NCBI GenBank assembly: GCA_049841315.1
Contig: JASGDB010000121.1
Coordinates: 1-64,000 of the forward strand
Source of the DNA: JASGDB01 sp049841315
Lineage (GTDB): Bacteria > Bacteroidota > Bacteroidia > Flavobacteriales > Weeksellaceae
DNA length: 64,000 nucleotides
Reading direction: 5' to 3'
In this document: in pieces, positions 51,088 through 60,488 of the stretch
Numbering within the stretch: position 1 is the stretch's first letter
Layout of the letters: each line of letters begins with the position of its first letter
Translations under genes and position numbers: made by a program
The notes under the pieces: model-generated
Database searches by the model: none
What the model was told of the DNA's origin: nothing
The model's input: the letters and a program-made list of their open reading frames with translations, nothing else

Positions 51088-52872
51088 ATGTCAAAAGAGA
51101 CAAATTCAGCAGAGGTTCTTTTGAACCAAAACGTAGCACCGGAACAGTTTGATTGGGATTCTTTCGAATCCGGACTTGATGCTGATGCAAGAAAAGAAAA
51201 ATCCGACCTTGAGGAAATCTACAAAGGTTCCCTTAATGACCTGGAAGACAATGATGTATTGGTTGGGAAAGTAGTAAGACTTACCGACAAAGAAGCCATC
51301 GTAGACATCAACTTCAAATCTGAAGGTGTGATTTCTCTTAACGAATTCCGCTACAACTCCGGGCTTAAAGTAGGCGATGAGGTAGAAGTAATGGTTGATA
51401 GGAGAGAAGACAAAACCGGGCAGCTTCAGCTTTCCCACAAAAAAGCCAGAACTCTGAAGGCTTGGGATAAAGTGAACGAACTTCATGAAACAGGTGAAGT
51501 AGTAAACGGTTTCGTAAAATCAAGAACAAAAGGTGGTATGATTGTGGACGTACACGGTATCGAAGCATTCTTGCCAGGTTCACAAATCGATGTTAAGCCG
51601 ATTAAAGATTACGACCAGTTCGTAGGAAAAACTATGGAATTCAAAGTGGTGAAAATCAATCCTGAGTTCAAAAACGTAGTTGTTTCTCACAAAGCACTGA
51701 TTGAAGCAGATATCGAAGACCAGAAAAAAGAAATCATCGCTCAGCTTGAAAAAGGGCAGGTTCTTGAAGGAACTGTTAAGAACATCACTTCTTACGGTGT
51801 ATTCATCGACCTTGGAGGTGTGGACGGATTAATCCACATTACAGACCTTTCTTGGAGCAGAGTAAATCATCCATCCGAAATCCTTGAAGACGGGCAGACC
51901 GTGAAAGTGGTTATCCTTGATTTCGATGATGAGAAAACAAGAATCCAGCTTGGTATGAAGCAGCTTGAAGCTCACCCTTGGGATGCGCTTTCCGCTGACC
52001 TTAAAGTGGGTGATAAAGTAAAAGGAAAAGTAGTGGTTCTTGCTGACTACGGTGCATTTGTAGAAATCGCTCCGGGTGTAGAAGGACTTATCCACGTTTC
52101 CGAAATGTCTTGGTCTACTCACCTGAGAAGCGCCGGAGATTTTGTGAAAGTAGGTGATGAAGTGGAAGCAGAAGTTTTGACCCTTGACAGAGAAGAAAGA
52201 AAAATTTCTCTTGGTATCAAACAGCTTTCTAAAGACCCATGGGAAAATATCGAAGCGAAATATCCTGTAGGTTCTCAGCACGTAGGAACTGTAAGAAACT
52301 TTACCAACTTCGGAGTTTTCGTAGAACTTGAAGAAGGAATTGACGGTCTTGTTTACATTTCCGACCTTTCTTGGACTAAAAAAATCAAACATCCGTCCGA
52401 ATTCTGCAACGTAGGAGACAAATTGGATGTTGTCGTTCTTGAGCTTGACATTCCTGCAAGAAGAATTTCTTTGGGACACAAGCAGCTTCAGGAAAACCCT
52501 TGGGATAAATTTGAATCTAAATATGCGGAAGGAACTGTGCATTCAGGAACTGCAACCGAAGTTTTCGACAAAGGAGCTCAGGTTCAGTTTGAAGATGCGG
52601 AAGTAGAAGCATTCTGTCCTTCAAGATTATTGGAGAAAGAAGATGGTTCCAAAATCAAAAAAGGAGAAACCGCTGATTTCAAAGTAATCGAGTTCAATAA
52701 AGATTTCAAAAGGGTAGTAGTATCTCACACAGGAATCTTCAGAGATGAAGAGAAAAAGAACGTAAAAGAGGCTGTAAAAGCTGTAAGTTCTTCTTCAAAC
52801 GAAGAAAAAACCACTCTTGGAGACATCGATGCATTAGCAGAATTGAAAAAGAAAATGGAAGAAGGAAAGTAA
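51088..52872 (+). CDS. rpsA: 30S ribosomal protein S1
   Basis: 594 residues with six S1 (OB-fold) domains: about 50-120 (GKVVRLTDKEAIVDINFKSE), 135-200 (GFVKSRTKGGMIVDVHGIEA), 225-300 (GTVKNITSYGVFIDLGGVDG), 310-385 (GKVVVLADYGAFVEIAPGVE), 400-475 (GTVRNFTNFGVFVELEEGID), and a diverged 485-560 (GTATEVFDKGAQVQFEDAEV). Domains 3-5 are best conserved. S1 recruits mRNA to the 30S subunit; in Bacteroidota, where Shine-Dalgarno use is low, it is especially important. Confidence 0.97.
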   Translation: MSKETNSAEVLLNQNVAPEQFDWDSFESGLDADARKEKSDLEEIYKGSLNDLEDNDVLVGKVVRLTDKEAIVDINFKSEGVISLNEFRYNSGLKVGDEVEVMVDRREDKTGQLQLSHKKARTLKAWDKVNELHETGEVVNGFVKSRTKGGMIVDVHGIEAFLPGSQIDVKPIKDYDQFVGKTMEFKVVKINPEFKNVVVSHKALIEADIEDQKKEIIAQLEKGQVLEGTVKNITSYGVFIDLGGVDGLIHITDLSWSRVNHPSEILEDGQTVKVVILDFDDEKTRIQLGMKQLEAHPWDALSADLKVGDKVKGKVVVLADYGAFVEIAPGVEGLIHVSEMSWSTHLRSAGDFVKVGDEVEAEVLTLDREERKISLGIKQLSKDPWENIEAKYPVGSQHVGTVRNFTNFGVFVELEEGIDGLVYISDLSWTKKIKHPSEFCNVGDKLDVVVLELDIPARRISLGHKQLQENPWDKFESKYAEGTVHSGTATEVFDKGAQVQFEDAEVEAFCPSRLLEKEDGSKIKKGETADFKVIEFNKDFKRVVVSHTGIFRDEEKKNVKEAVKAVSSSSNEEKTTLGDIDALAELKKKMEEGK

Positions 52873-52898
52873 TTCTGATTTTCTTTAGATATAATGAA

Positions 52899-52928
52899 GC
52901 CGTTCTGAATTTCAGGACGGCTTTTTTG
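52899..52928 (+). terminator. rpsA terminator
   Basis: GCCGTTCTGA, loop ATT, TCAGGACGGC (one G-T pair), then TTTTTTG. The rest of the 306-base gap to 53178 is very AT-rich, with no gene and no convincing TANNTTTG box for the M36 gene. Confidence 0.88.
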
Positions 52929-53178
52929 TTGGGAATAATTGAGATTATATTTCGTTAAAATTATTATTTGATTATTAGGTTTTGGGTAGAGGTTTTTGTT
53001 AAATCAATGACAATTTAATAATTTTTAGCTATATTTTTAAAAATTGAATAATTATTATATCGCTTATTTAAGTGAAAATAATATAAGTTTTTGTTTGTTT
53101 TTTTAAGATTTGAATACGGTTATTTATAAAATTTTTATATCTTCGAAAAATATTTTTTAATACCTAAAATAAAATTAT

Positions 53179-55800
53179 ATGAAAAACAGAAAACTACCTA
53201 TTATTATTGCATTTTTTGCGATAGCTTCTGTTGCTCCCGCTTTTGGGCAGAGTAATTCGGATATAGTAAGAACGTATCTGAACAACAGTTCACAGATAAG
53301 TAAGGATGTGCACAACAAGGAATTCATCATTGCAAATGAAGACCATTCGCAATCTCTGAAAGGGACAGTAGTGCAGATTCAGCAGACGTACAACGGAATT
53401 CCTGTATTCGGGAATTATTCTACATTATTGTTGAAAAATAATGAAGTTGTCAATTTTGTCGGAGATTTCACTAAAAATGTAGCCTTAACATTGGGAAGAG
53501 CAGGTGTATCAGATGCATCGTCTGTCTTGGCGAAAGTTGCGCAGAAGCTCAATCTCAACAGTCCGGCTTCTTATGCAAAGACTTTGGCTGAAGGAAAAAT
53601 GCTTGAACCAAAGCTGGTATATTTTGATAACGGAACTAATTTGGTATTGGCTTACGAACTGGAATTTGCAGAAGAAAAATCCTCTAACCTCTGGCATATT
53701 GTTGCTGATGCTAAAACAGCAGAAGTATACGTTCAGCAGAATCTTACATTATCTTGTAATTTTTCGCATGATGCCTACGGCAGAAGCCACAACCACGATC
53801 ATAACGGAACAGCACTGATGCCGGCAAACTTTCCTAAAAAAGAAGAAAACAAAGCAGTAGCACCATTCCTTGCAAGTGATGCATCATACAGAGTTTTTGA
53901 ATTTCCCGTAGAAGCACCTTCTTTCGGTTCCAGAACTCTGGCGGTAAATCCTTGGGATTTGACAGCATCTCCTTCCGGATGGCAGAATGATGGAACCACC
54001 GAATACAGCATTACAAGAGGAAACAACGTCCATACATATTTGGATGAATCGAGTACGAATGCTATCGGATCATCTGCTGACGGAGGATCAAGCCATGTTT
54101 TTGATTTTGATTTGAACTTACCTGCGGATCTTGTCAACCTTTCAAATTATAAAGAGGCTGCAATGACCAATTTGTTTTATGCAAATAATAAAACCCATGA
54201 CATTTTGTATAAATTCGGATTTACGGAAACTTCCAAGAATTTCCAGTACTACAATTTCGGAAAAGGAGGCACAGGAAATGATTATGTACTAGCTGAAGCA
54301 CGAGACGGAGCCGGAGTATCCGATTTATCACTCGGTATATACAGCAATGCAAACTTTTCCACTCCATCCGAAGGAAGCAAGCCTCGTATGCAAATGTATG
54401 TATGGCTGGGAGCAGCACCTTACTTCGATTACAATGCACCTTCATCAGTTGCCGGAACATCTATTCCTCAAATCGGTTTAGGATTTTTCGGCCCTCCATT
54501 GTGGACCAAATCCATAACAGGCGACGTAGCTGTTTCTCCTACTCTTGATGCTTGTACAGCATTGCCGGCAGGTTCCCTTACCGGAAAAATCGGTATTGCC
54601 AAAAGAGGAACATGTAATTTTATCCTGAAAGTTAAAAATATGGAAGATGCCGGTGCTATTGCTGCTATTATTTTCAACTCTGCCGATGCCGCAACCAATC
54701 CGGGAGAAGCCATCAGCAATATGTCGGGAGACGGTACTACATCAATCACCATACCTTCCGTATTTTTACCACAGTCGCAAGGTGAAAACATAGTTTCACT
54801 TATAAACGCAAGTCAAAATGTGAATGTTACTCTGAAACTACCGGTTTATGACGGCAGCTTGGACAACGGTATTATTGCACACGAATATGGACACGGACTT
54901 TCTAACAGAACCACCGGAACATCCGTTGCATGTCTTAATTATAACCTTACTAAAGAACAGATGGGAGAAGGATGGTCGGATTTCTTAGCCTTGATGTTTA
55001 CATTGAGACCAGGCGATACCGCTTCTGTTCCAAGAGGAATGGCAACCTACTCAGCAGGTCAGGAGACCGACGGAGTAGGAATCCGCCCGGCACAGTATTC
55101 TCCGGATTTTACTATTAATAATTATACCTATGGTGATACCAACGGAATGGAATATCAGAACTCAAGCGGCGTATTGGTTCCGGATGTACACTCAATAGGA
55201 TTCGTATGGAATACTATTTTATGGGATCTTCATTGGAAATATGTGGAAAAATACGGATACAATTATAATATTACTGCTGATGCCACTTCCGGATCTGCAA
55301 GAGTTTTCCAGACAGTATTGAACGGAATCAAACTTCAGGGATGCTATCCTACATTTATATTGGGAAGAGATGGTATAATTGCAGCAGACCTGGCAGCAAC
55401 CGGAGGAGAGAATAAATGTCTCATCTGGGAGGTATTTGCTAAGAGAGGTGTAGGTGTTAACGCTTCCGCAGGATCTAAAACCAATATTAATGACCAGGTT
55501 GAGGATTTTACAGTACCTGCAGAATGTGCACTTGCAGTATCCGAAACTGCGGCTACAAAAGCCTTAAGCGTATATCCGAATCCTGCTAAAGATGAATTCT
55601 ATCTTAAAGTACAAGGAGCTGTTACGGGAAAAATCAATGTTGAAATCTTTGACGCTTCCGGTAAACTTGTTTCCAGCCAGAGAATTTCTTCGGATAACAA
55701 AGAAGCGATTAATGTACAAAGCCTGCCAAATGGTGTGTACATTGTGAAAGCTACGGGTATCGGTGTAGATACTTCAACAAAACTTATTGTTAGAAAATAA
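53179..55800 (+). CDS. T9SS-dependent M36 (fungalysin-type) metallopeptidase
   Basis: 873 residues. Signal peptide (about 1-23), an FTP/PepSY-like propeptide (to about 200), then the M36 catalytic domain with the zinc motif HEYGH (568-572) and the third ligand Glu in EQMGEGWSDF. A protease-associated insert lies at about 425-555 (GKIGIAKRGTCNFILKVKNM EDAGA). The last about 75 residues are a T9SS type A sorting domain (ALSVYPNPAKDEFYLKVQG, VEIFDASGKLVSSQRIS, LPNGVYIVKATGIG). It is secreted by the T9SS and degrades extracellular protein. GATC occurs about seven times here, far more than in flanking genes. Confidence 0.95.
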   Translation: MKNRKLPIIIAFFAIASVAPAFGQSNSDIVRTYLNNSSQISKDVHNKEFIIANEDHSQSLKGTVVQIQQTYNGIPVFGNYSTLLLKNNEVVNFVGDFTKNVALTLGRAGVSDASSVLAKVAQKLNLNSPASYAKTLAEGKMLEPKLVYFDNGTNLVLAYELEFAEEKSSNLWHIVADAKTAEVYVQQNLTLSCNFSHDAYGRSHNHDHNGTALMPANFPKKEENKAVAPFLASDASYRVFEFPVEAPSFGSRTLAVNPWDLTASPSGWQNDGTTEYSITRGNNVHTYLDESSTNAIGSSADGGSSHVFDFDLNLPADLVNLSNYKEAAMTNLFYANNKTHDILYKFGFTETSKNFQYYNFGKGGTGNDYVLAEARDGAGVSDLSLGIYSNANFSTPSEGSKPRMQMYVWLGAAPYFDYNAPSSVAGTSIPQIGLGFFGPPLWTKSITGDVAVSPTLDACTALPAGSLTGKIGIAKRGTCNFILKVKNMEDAGAIAAIIFNSADAATNPGEAISNMSGDGTTSITIPSVFLPQSQGENIVSLINASQNVNVTLKLPVYDGSLDNGIIAHEYGHGLSNRTTGTSVACLNYNLTKEQMGEGWSDFLALMFTLRPGDTASVPRGMATYSAGQETDGVGIRPAQYSPDFTINNYTYGDTNGMEYQNSSGVLVPDVHSIGFVWNTILWDLHWKYVEKYGYNYNITADATSGSARVFQTVLNGIKLQGCYPTFILGRDGIIAADLAATGGENKCLIWEVFAKRGVGVNASAGSKTNINDQVEDFTVPAECALAVSETAATKALSVYPNPAKDEFYLKVQGAVTGKINVEIFDASGKLVSSQRISSDNKEAINVQSLPNGVYIVKATGIGVDTSTKLIVRK

Positions 55801-55817
55801 TACTTAAAACACATTTT

Positions 55818-55848
55818 AAATGCCCTCAAAAATTGGGGGCATTTTTTT
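55818..55848 (+). terminator. terminator after the M36 peptidase
   Basis: AAATGCCCTC, loop AAAAATT, GGGGGCATTT then TTTTAT; one T-G pair in a 10-bp stem. Confidence 0.85.
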
Positions 55849-55921
55849 ATGCAAAAATAGGTTTTATCATTTCAAAAGGAGCGGGTATTAGTAGGATTAA
55901 GTTATTGTTAACCTATCTAAA

Positions 55922-55953
55922 CAAAATAAGCCCGATAGAATATCGAGGCTCAT
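55922..55953 (-). terminator. terminator of ffh
   Basis: On the minus strand AGCCTCGATA, loop TTC, TATCGGGCT then TATTTTGTTT; one bulged base. It lies about 65 bases beyond the ffh stop. Confidence 0.65.
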
Positions 55954-56016
55954 TTGTATCAAAAAATTCTTTAAACTTTGAAAATTGAACGTTTTTTCGC
56001 TTTATGAACGTTCCTT

Positions 56017-57384
56017 TTATTTCCCAAAAAGGTTTCCGCCCATTCCCGGTATATTCGGCATTCCTTTGCTCATCATCTGCATCATGGCTTTTCCCTGAGG
56101 CCCTTGCATCATCTTCATCATTTTTCCCATTTGTTCAAACTGTTTCATCAGCGCATTTACATCTTCCAATTTTCTGCCCGAACCTTTGGCAATACGTTTT
56201 TTTCGGTTCATGTCGATAATGGAAGGTCTTCTCCTTTCATTCGGCGTCATGGAATGGATAATCGCTTCGATATGTTTAAAAGCATCATCATTAATATCCA
56301 CATCCTTAACCGCTTTGCCGACTCCGGGAATCATGCCCATGAGGTCTTTCATGTTTCCCATTTTCTTAATCTGATTGATTTGTTTCAGAAAATCATCGAA
56401 ACCGAATTCGTTTTTCGCAATTTTTTTGTGGAGCTTTCTGGCTTCTTCTTCGTCATACTGCTCCTGCGCACGTTCTACCAATGAAACCACATCGCCCATT
56501 CCCAGAATCCTGTCCGCCATTCTTTCAGGATAGAACAGGTCGAGGGCTTCCATTTTTTCTCCGGTGGAAATGAATTTAACCGGTTTTTCCACAACGGATC
56601 GAATGGTTAAGGCAGCACCGCCCCGCGTATCACCGTCTAATTTCGTAAGAACAACTCCGTCGAAATTCAAAGCATCGTTGAATGTTTTTGCCGTATTCAC
56701 CGCATCCTGCCCGGTCATGGAATCGACTACAAATAACGTTTCATCCGGCTTGATGAAATAATGAACGGATTTGATTTCGTTCATCATCTGCTCATCTACA
56801 GCAAGACGACCCGCTGTATCGACGATTACAACATCAAAGTTATTTTCCTTTGCATATTTCACCGCATTTTCAGCAATGGAAGAGGGATTTACAGCACCTT
56901 CTTCGGTATAAACAGGAACATTTATCTGCTCTCCCAATACTTTCAGCTGGTCGATAGCGGCCGGCCTGTATACGTCGCAGGCAACTAGAAGCGGTTTTTT
57001 GCTTCTTTTTGTCTTTAAATAATTGGCTAATTTTCCTGAAAAAGTAGTTTTCCCCGAACCCTGAAGCCCTGCAATCAATATTACGGACGGTTTTCCCGAA
57101 AGGTTGATTCCTTCCTGAGTTCCTCCCATTAATTCCACAAGCTCGTCGTGAACAATCTTCGTCATCAGCTGCCCCGGCGTGAGGGAAGTGAGAACGTTTT
57201 GCCCTAAGGCCTTTTCCTGAACTTTTTTGGTAAGGTCTTTTGCTACTTTATAGTTCACATCCGCATCTACCAGTGCACGTCGGATTTCCTTTACGGTTTC
57301 CGCTATGTTGATTTCGGTAATCTTTCCGCGTCCGGAAATATTGTGGAGCGCTTTGTCTAATTTATCCTGTAAATTGCCAAACAT
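56017..57384 (-). CDS. ffh: signal recognition particle GTPase Ffh
   Basis: 455 residues. N domain (1-85), G domain with GLQGSGKTTFSGKLA (P loop), DTAGRLAVD, and TKLDGDTRGGAAL, and the C-terminal M domain rich in methionine (MKMMQGPQGKAMMQMMSKGM PNIPGM) that binds signal sequences and SRP RNA. Targets membrane proteins co-translationally. A minus-strand TATTTTTG (plus 57411-57418) lies 27 bases upstream, so it probably has its own promoter. Confidence 0.97.
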   Translation of the reverse strand: MFGNLQDKLDKALHNISGRGKITEINIAETVKEIRRALVDADVNYKVAKDLTKKVQEKALGQNVLTSLTPGQLMTKIVHDELVELMGGTQEGINLSGKPSVILIAGLQGSGKTTFSGKLANYLKTKRSKKPLLVACDVYRPAAIDQLKVLGEQINVPVYTEEGAVNPSSIAENAVKYAKENNFDVVIVDTAGRLAVDEQMMNEIKSVHYFIKPDETLFVVDSMTGQDAVNTAKTFNDALNFDGVVLTKLDGDTRGGAALTIRSVVEKPVKFISTGEKMEALDLFYPERMADRILGMGDVVSLVERAQEQYDEEEARKLHKKIAKNEFGFDDFLKQINQIKKMGNMKDLMGMIPGVGKAVKDVDINDDAFKHIEAIIHSMTPNERRRPSIIDMNRKKRIAKGSGRKLEDVNALMKQFEQMGKMMKMMQGPQGKAMMQMMSKGMPNIPGMGGNLFGK

Positions 57385-57465
57385 AATTGTAATTCTGATT
57401 TTATGGATTGCAAAAATAAGGATTTTTACAGAAACAGTTTTATGTAAAAAAAAGCGGTTTATATT

Positions 57466-58350
57466 TTACAAACTCAAAAACAATTTCGGATTGACCGGCT
57501 GATTGTTTTTGTGAACTTCATAATGAAGATGCGGGCCTGTGGACCTGCCGGAATTTCCGCTTTTGGCAATCACCTGCCCGGATGCCACTTCGTCGTTGGC
57601 TTTTACGATTAGTTCGGAAAGGTGTCCGTACAGTGTGGCAAGTCCATTTCCGTGAGAAATAATCACGCAGTTGCCGTATCCGCCTTTTTTTCCTGAAAAA
57701 ATAACGGTTCCTGATGCTGCAGACTTCACATCAGAACCAAAAGGAACGGCAAAGTCAATCCCTTTGTGAAACTGCTGCTGTTCGGGTTCTGCGGGAGTAT
57801 TATTTTTAGCAGCCGGTTCTTCCTTTTTGATAAGGTTTCCCAAACTGTCTTTTACTACTGTTGTTTTTACGGGGTTCACGGAAGCTAAAAGCATTTGTGG
57901 AGTTTTGGAAGGAATCGGATTTCTGCGGATTCCGAAATTGGAAGAAATAGAGCCGGAAGCCGGAGTTCCCAAAGGAATCTGGCGGAGTTTGTTCTGAAGA
58001 CTCACCAGATATTCACTGTACCGGTTGGTTTGTTCAGCCACATATACCGAATTGGAAAGATCCTTCTCGTCGAGCTTTTCGATGCGTTCGTTGGTGATGT
58101 TTTTGGCAAGGAGAAAAGCGTTCAGCTGTTGGACAGTCTGATCGATTAAGGTGAGGTTTTCTTTTACTTTCAGATAGTCAATGCTGTCTTTTTCCGTATT
58201 AATTTTCACGAGATTCACCTCATAAGTTTTATCTTTCTTCTCGGAGTAGAGCTTTGCAATCCATAAAGCCTGCCCGAAAACTGCAATAAGGAGAATTCCC
58301 AAAAGCAGTGTTGCTGTTTTTTTATTCTTTAGAGATTGTTTCAGTTTCAT
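57466..58350 (-). CDS. M23-family peptidoglycan endopeptidase
   Basis: 294 residues. One membrane helix (about 14-33), a coiled-coil-like periplasmic segment (about 45-125), then a LytM/M23 domain: HKGIDFAVPFGSDV carries the first His/Asp ligands and GRSTGPHLHYEVHKN the H-x-H pair, so all zinc ligands appear intact and the enzyme should be active. Cuts peptide cross-links during growth or division. Same strand as ffh, 81 bases upstream of it. Confidence 0.9.
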   Translation of the reverse strand: MKLKQSLKNKKTATLLLGILLIAVFGQALWIAKLYSEKKDKTYEVNLVKINTEKDSIDYLKVKENLTLIDQTVQQLNAFLLAKNITNERIEKLDEKDLSNSVYVAEQTNRYSEYLVSLQNKLRQIPLGTPASGSISSNFGIRRNPIPSKTPQMLLASVNPVKTTVVKDSLGNLIKKEEPAAKNNTPAEPEQQQFHKGIDFAVPFGSDVKSAASGTVIFSGKKGGYGNCVIISHGNGLATLYGHLSELIVKANDEVASGQVIAKSGNSGRSTGPHLHYEVHKNNQPVNPKLFLSL

Positions 58351-58519
58351 GTTTTTTCAGTGATTTTTAAAATCCGGCTGCAAATTTAAAAAAAAAAGAA
58401 TTACAGGCGGATACTCTGTTAAAACGATAAATACCGGTCTTATATCATAAAAATATGTTAAAATTTTCTTAATTTTATGTCAAAATTCAATTCAGATATT
58501 TTTATTTCACGGTCTTTAA

Positions 58520-58527
58520 TATATTTG
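58520..58527 (+). promoter_or_regulatory. -7 box for gpsA
   Basis: TATATTTG ends 36 bases before the ATG at 58564, in the divergent gap with the M23 gene. Confidence 0.5.
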
Positions 58528-58563
58528 TAAAAAACTAATGAAGATTGTAATCCCCTTAAATTC

Positions 58564-59607
58564 ATGATGAAGAAAATAACAAAATCCGAAACAGAGCAAA
58601 CTTTAAAAACCGCAAAAGAAACTCCTGCAGTAGGAGTAGTAGGAAGCGGAAGTTTTGCAACAGCGATTGTGAAAATGCTGTCTGAAAACTCCGAAATCGT
58701 ACATTGGTGCGTGAGAAACGAATATGTAAAAGGAGCGATAGAATCCCGAGGACATAATCCGAATTATCTTACAGCGGTGAATTTTAATATTAAAAATATC
58801 AGGCTTACAACCGACATTAATGAGCTGGTTACAGCCTGCGATGTGATTGTTCTGGCAACGCCGTCCATTTATCTGGAAAGCGAAATGGAGAAAATGACCT
58901 GCGATTACAGCGGTAAAATTTTCGTTTCGGCAATTAAAGGGATTGTTCCGAAAGTGAATGATGTGGTTGCCCATTATCTCCGTGATGAATTTAAAATTGG
59001 TTTCCGCTCTCAGGCAGTGATAGCCGGGCCTTGCCACGCGGAAGAGGTCGCAATGGAACGTTTGTCGTATCTCACGATTGCGGCGGCGGAAGATGAAGTC
59101 GCGGAAAAGCTGGAGAAACTCTTTAGGTCGGATTTTATCAATGTGCATTCGAGTAAGGATATTTTGGGAAATGAATACAGCGCAATTTTGAAAAACATCT
59201 ACGCTATCGGAGCGGGAATTGCGAGCGGACTGGGATACGGAGATAACTTTACGGCGGTTTTTGTGTCCAATGCGGTTCGTGAAATGGAAATTTTTCTCGA
59301 AGGCATTTATGAAGCGCCTCGCGATGTGAACCAAAGTGCTTACCTCGGAGACCTTCTGGTAACGGCATATTCCCTGTTTTCGCGTAACCGAAGCCTTGGG
59401 AATCTGATTGGAAAAGGCTATACCGTGAAATCCGCAATTCAGTCGATGAACATGATTGCAGAAGGATATTATGCAGCGGATTCCATTTACAACACCTCTC
59501 AGGAAAAGAAAATGAATACACCGATTATTGATACCGTGTACAGGATTTTATATGAAGAAAAAAATCCGGAAAAGCAATTTAAAAAACTGACAGCCGTTCT
59601 TAATTAA
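58564..59607 (+). CDS. gpsA: glycerol-3-phosphate dehydrogenase [NAD(P)+]
   Basis: 347 residues. Makes sn-glycerol-3-phosphate for phospholipids. Rossmann motif GVVGSGSFATAIVKMLSEN, VLATPSIYLESEME, the substrate-site AIKGIVPK and AGPCHAEEVA, and the catalytic Lys in ILGNEYSAILKNIYAIGAGI. An N-terminal extension of about 20 charged residues precedes the Rossmann fold; an in-frame ATG at 58567 is an equal alternative start. Confidence 0.95.
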   Translation: MMKKITKSETEQTLKTAKETPAVGVVGSGSFATAIVKMLSENSEIVHWCVRNEYVKGAIESRGHNPNYLTAVNFNIKNIRLTTDINELVTACDVIVLATPSIYLESEMEKMTCDYSGKIFVSAIKGIVPKVNDVVAHYLRDEFKIGFRSQAVIAGPCHAEEVAMERLSYLTIAAAEDEVAEKLEKLFRSDFINVHSSKDILGNEYSAILKNIYAIGAGIASGLGYGDNFTAVFVSNAVREMEIFLEGIYEAPRDVNQSAYLGDLLVTAYSLFSRNRSLGNLIGKGYTVKSAIQSMNMIAEGYYAADSIYNTSQEKKMNTPIIDTVYRILYEEKNPEKQFKKLTAVLN

Positions 59608-59666
59608 AAATAAAACATTAGAAATTGTTTTTAAAAATCTATTGTTTAGGACTATAAAAAAATACG

Positions 59667-60188
59667 ATGAATCTGAGCGAAAACAAGGCGGAAAAAATCT
59701 CCGTATTAGAAAAAATTGCCAACAGCATTATGTGGTGGGTTGGTTCTATCCCCTCTCTTATTGCCCATTCCATTTTCTTTATCGTTTGCTTTGCACTGCC
59801 GTTGTTCAATATTGTGAAGTTTGATCACATGCTTCTCGTGCTGACTACGCTTCTGTCTTTGGAAGCCATTTATCTCGCTATTTTTATTCAGATGTCGGTC
59901 AATAAAAGTTCCGAGCACATTGAAGACCTGAGAGAAGATGTCGAAGAAATTCAGGAAGACATTGATGAAATTCAGGAGGATATTGAAGAAATTCAGGAAG
60001 ACATTGACGAAATTCAGGAAGATGTGGAAGAAATCAACGAAGACGACGATGAAGACCATACCGAAAGAGCCAGAACCGTAATGCTGAAAAGCAAAGTATC
60101 AAGCAATAAATCCGACATCAAACTTCTGAAAGACAAAATCGCAGAACTGGAAAGCCTTTTGGAAGAACTGAGGAAACAGGAAGAGTAA
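59667..60188 (+). CDS. DUF1003-like membrane protein with acidic coiled coil
   Basis: 173 residues. Two membrane helices (about 28-50 and 55-77; SIPSLIAHSIFFIVCFALPL, LTTLLSLEAIYLAIFIQMSV) match DUF1003. Residues 87-126 are five near-identical heptads of the form E-x-I-Q-E-D-I, a textbook acidic coiled coil, followed by a DDDEDH acidic run and a second helical stretch. The heptads are also repeated in the DNA. Likely a membrane-anchored oligomer; no activity known. Confidence 0.82.
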   Translation: MNLSENKAEKISVLEKIANSIMWWVGSIPSLIAHSIFFIVCFALPLFNIVKFDHMLLVLTTLLSLEAIYLAIFIQMSVNKSSEHIEDLREDVEEIQEDIDEIQEDIEEIQEDIDEIQEDVEEINEDDDEDHTERARTVMLKSKVSSNKSDIKLLKDKIAELESLLEELRKQEE

Positions 60189-60194
60189 ATTTGA

Positions 60195-60411
60195 CTTTGG
60201 GACTTTGTGAAAATGAGACTTTGAGAAAATGAGCGTTTATTGGTTTGATGGATTTGAATGTTTGAAATGGTTTGATTTTAAACCACCCCGTCAAAATTTT
60301 CTTTTTGAAAATTTTGCCACCCCTCCAAAGGAGGGGAATATTTCCACCTCGAATCTCGTAACTCGTATCACTACTTGGTTCTTTTTCCTTTTTACTTGGC
60401 TCTTTTTTCCC
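60195..60411. repeat. composite intergenic repeat, copy R3
   Basis: Same three-module order as 11650-11902. Module 1: GACTTTGGGACTTTGTGAAA, GAGACTTTGAGAAAATGAG, TGGTTTGA runs. Module 2 (60283-60345): ACCACCCCGTCAAAATTTTC, inner hairpin AAATTTTC/GAAAATTTT, GCCACCCCTCCAAAGGAGGG GAAT. Module 3 (60372-60407): TACTTGGTTCTTTTTCCTTT TTACTTGGCTCTTTT. It leads straight into the pnp promoter box. Confidence 0.75.
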
Positions 60412-60419
60412 TATCTTTG
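60412..60419 (+). promoter_or_regulatory. -7 box for pnp
   Basis: TATCTTTG, a strong match to TANNTTTG, 69 bases before the pnp ATG and directly after repeat module 3. TTG triplets in the module are not at ideal -33 spacing. Confidence 0.55.
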
Positions 60420-60488
60420 CACACGAAAATTTAAAAAACTTAAATTATAACGTGTTCAATACGGAACACAGAAGAACATTTTTTACTT

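Noticed and set aside
60229..60450. 73-residue open frame upstream of pnp
   Set aside because: It is translated from the composite repeat and the pnp promoter; composition is that of repeat text (WFDFKPPRQN, FFLFTWLFF) with no family match.
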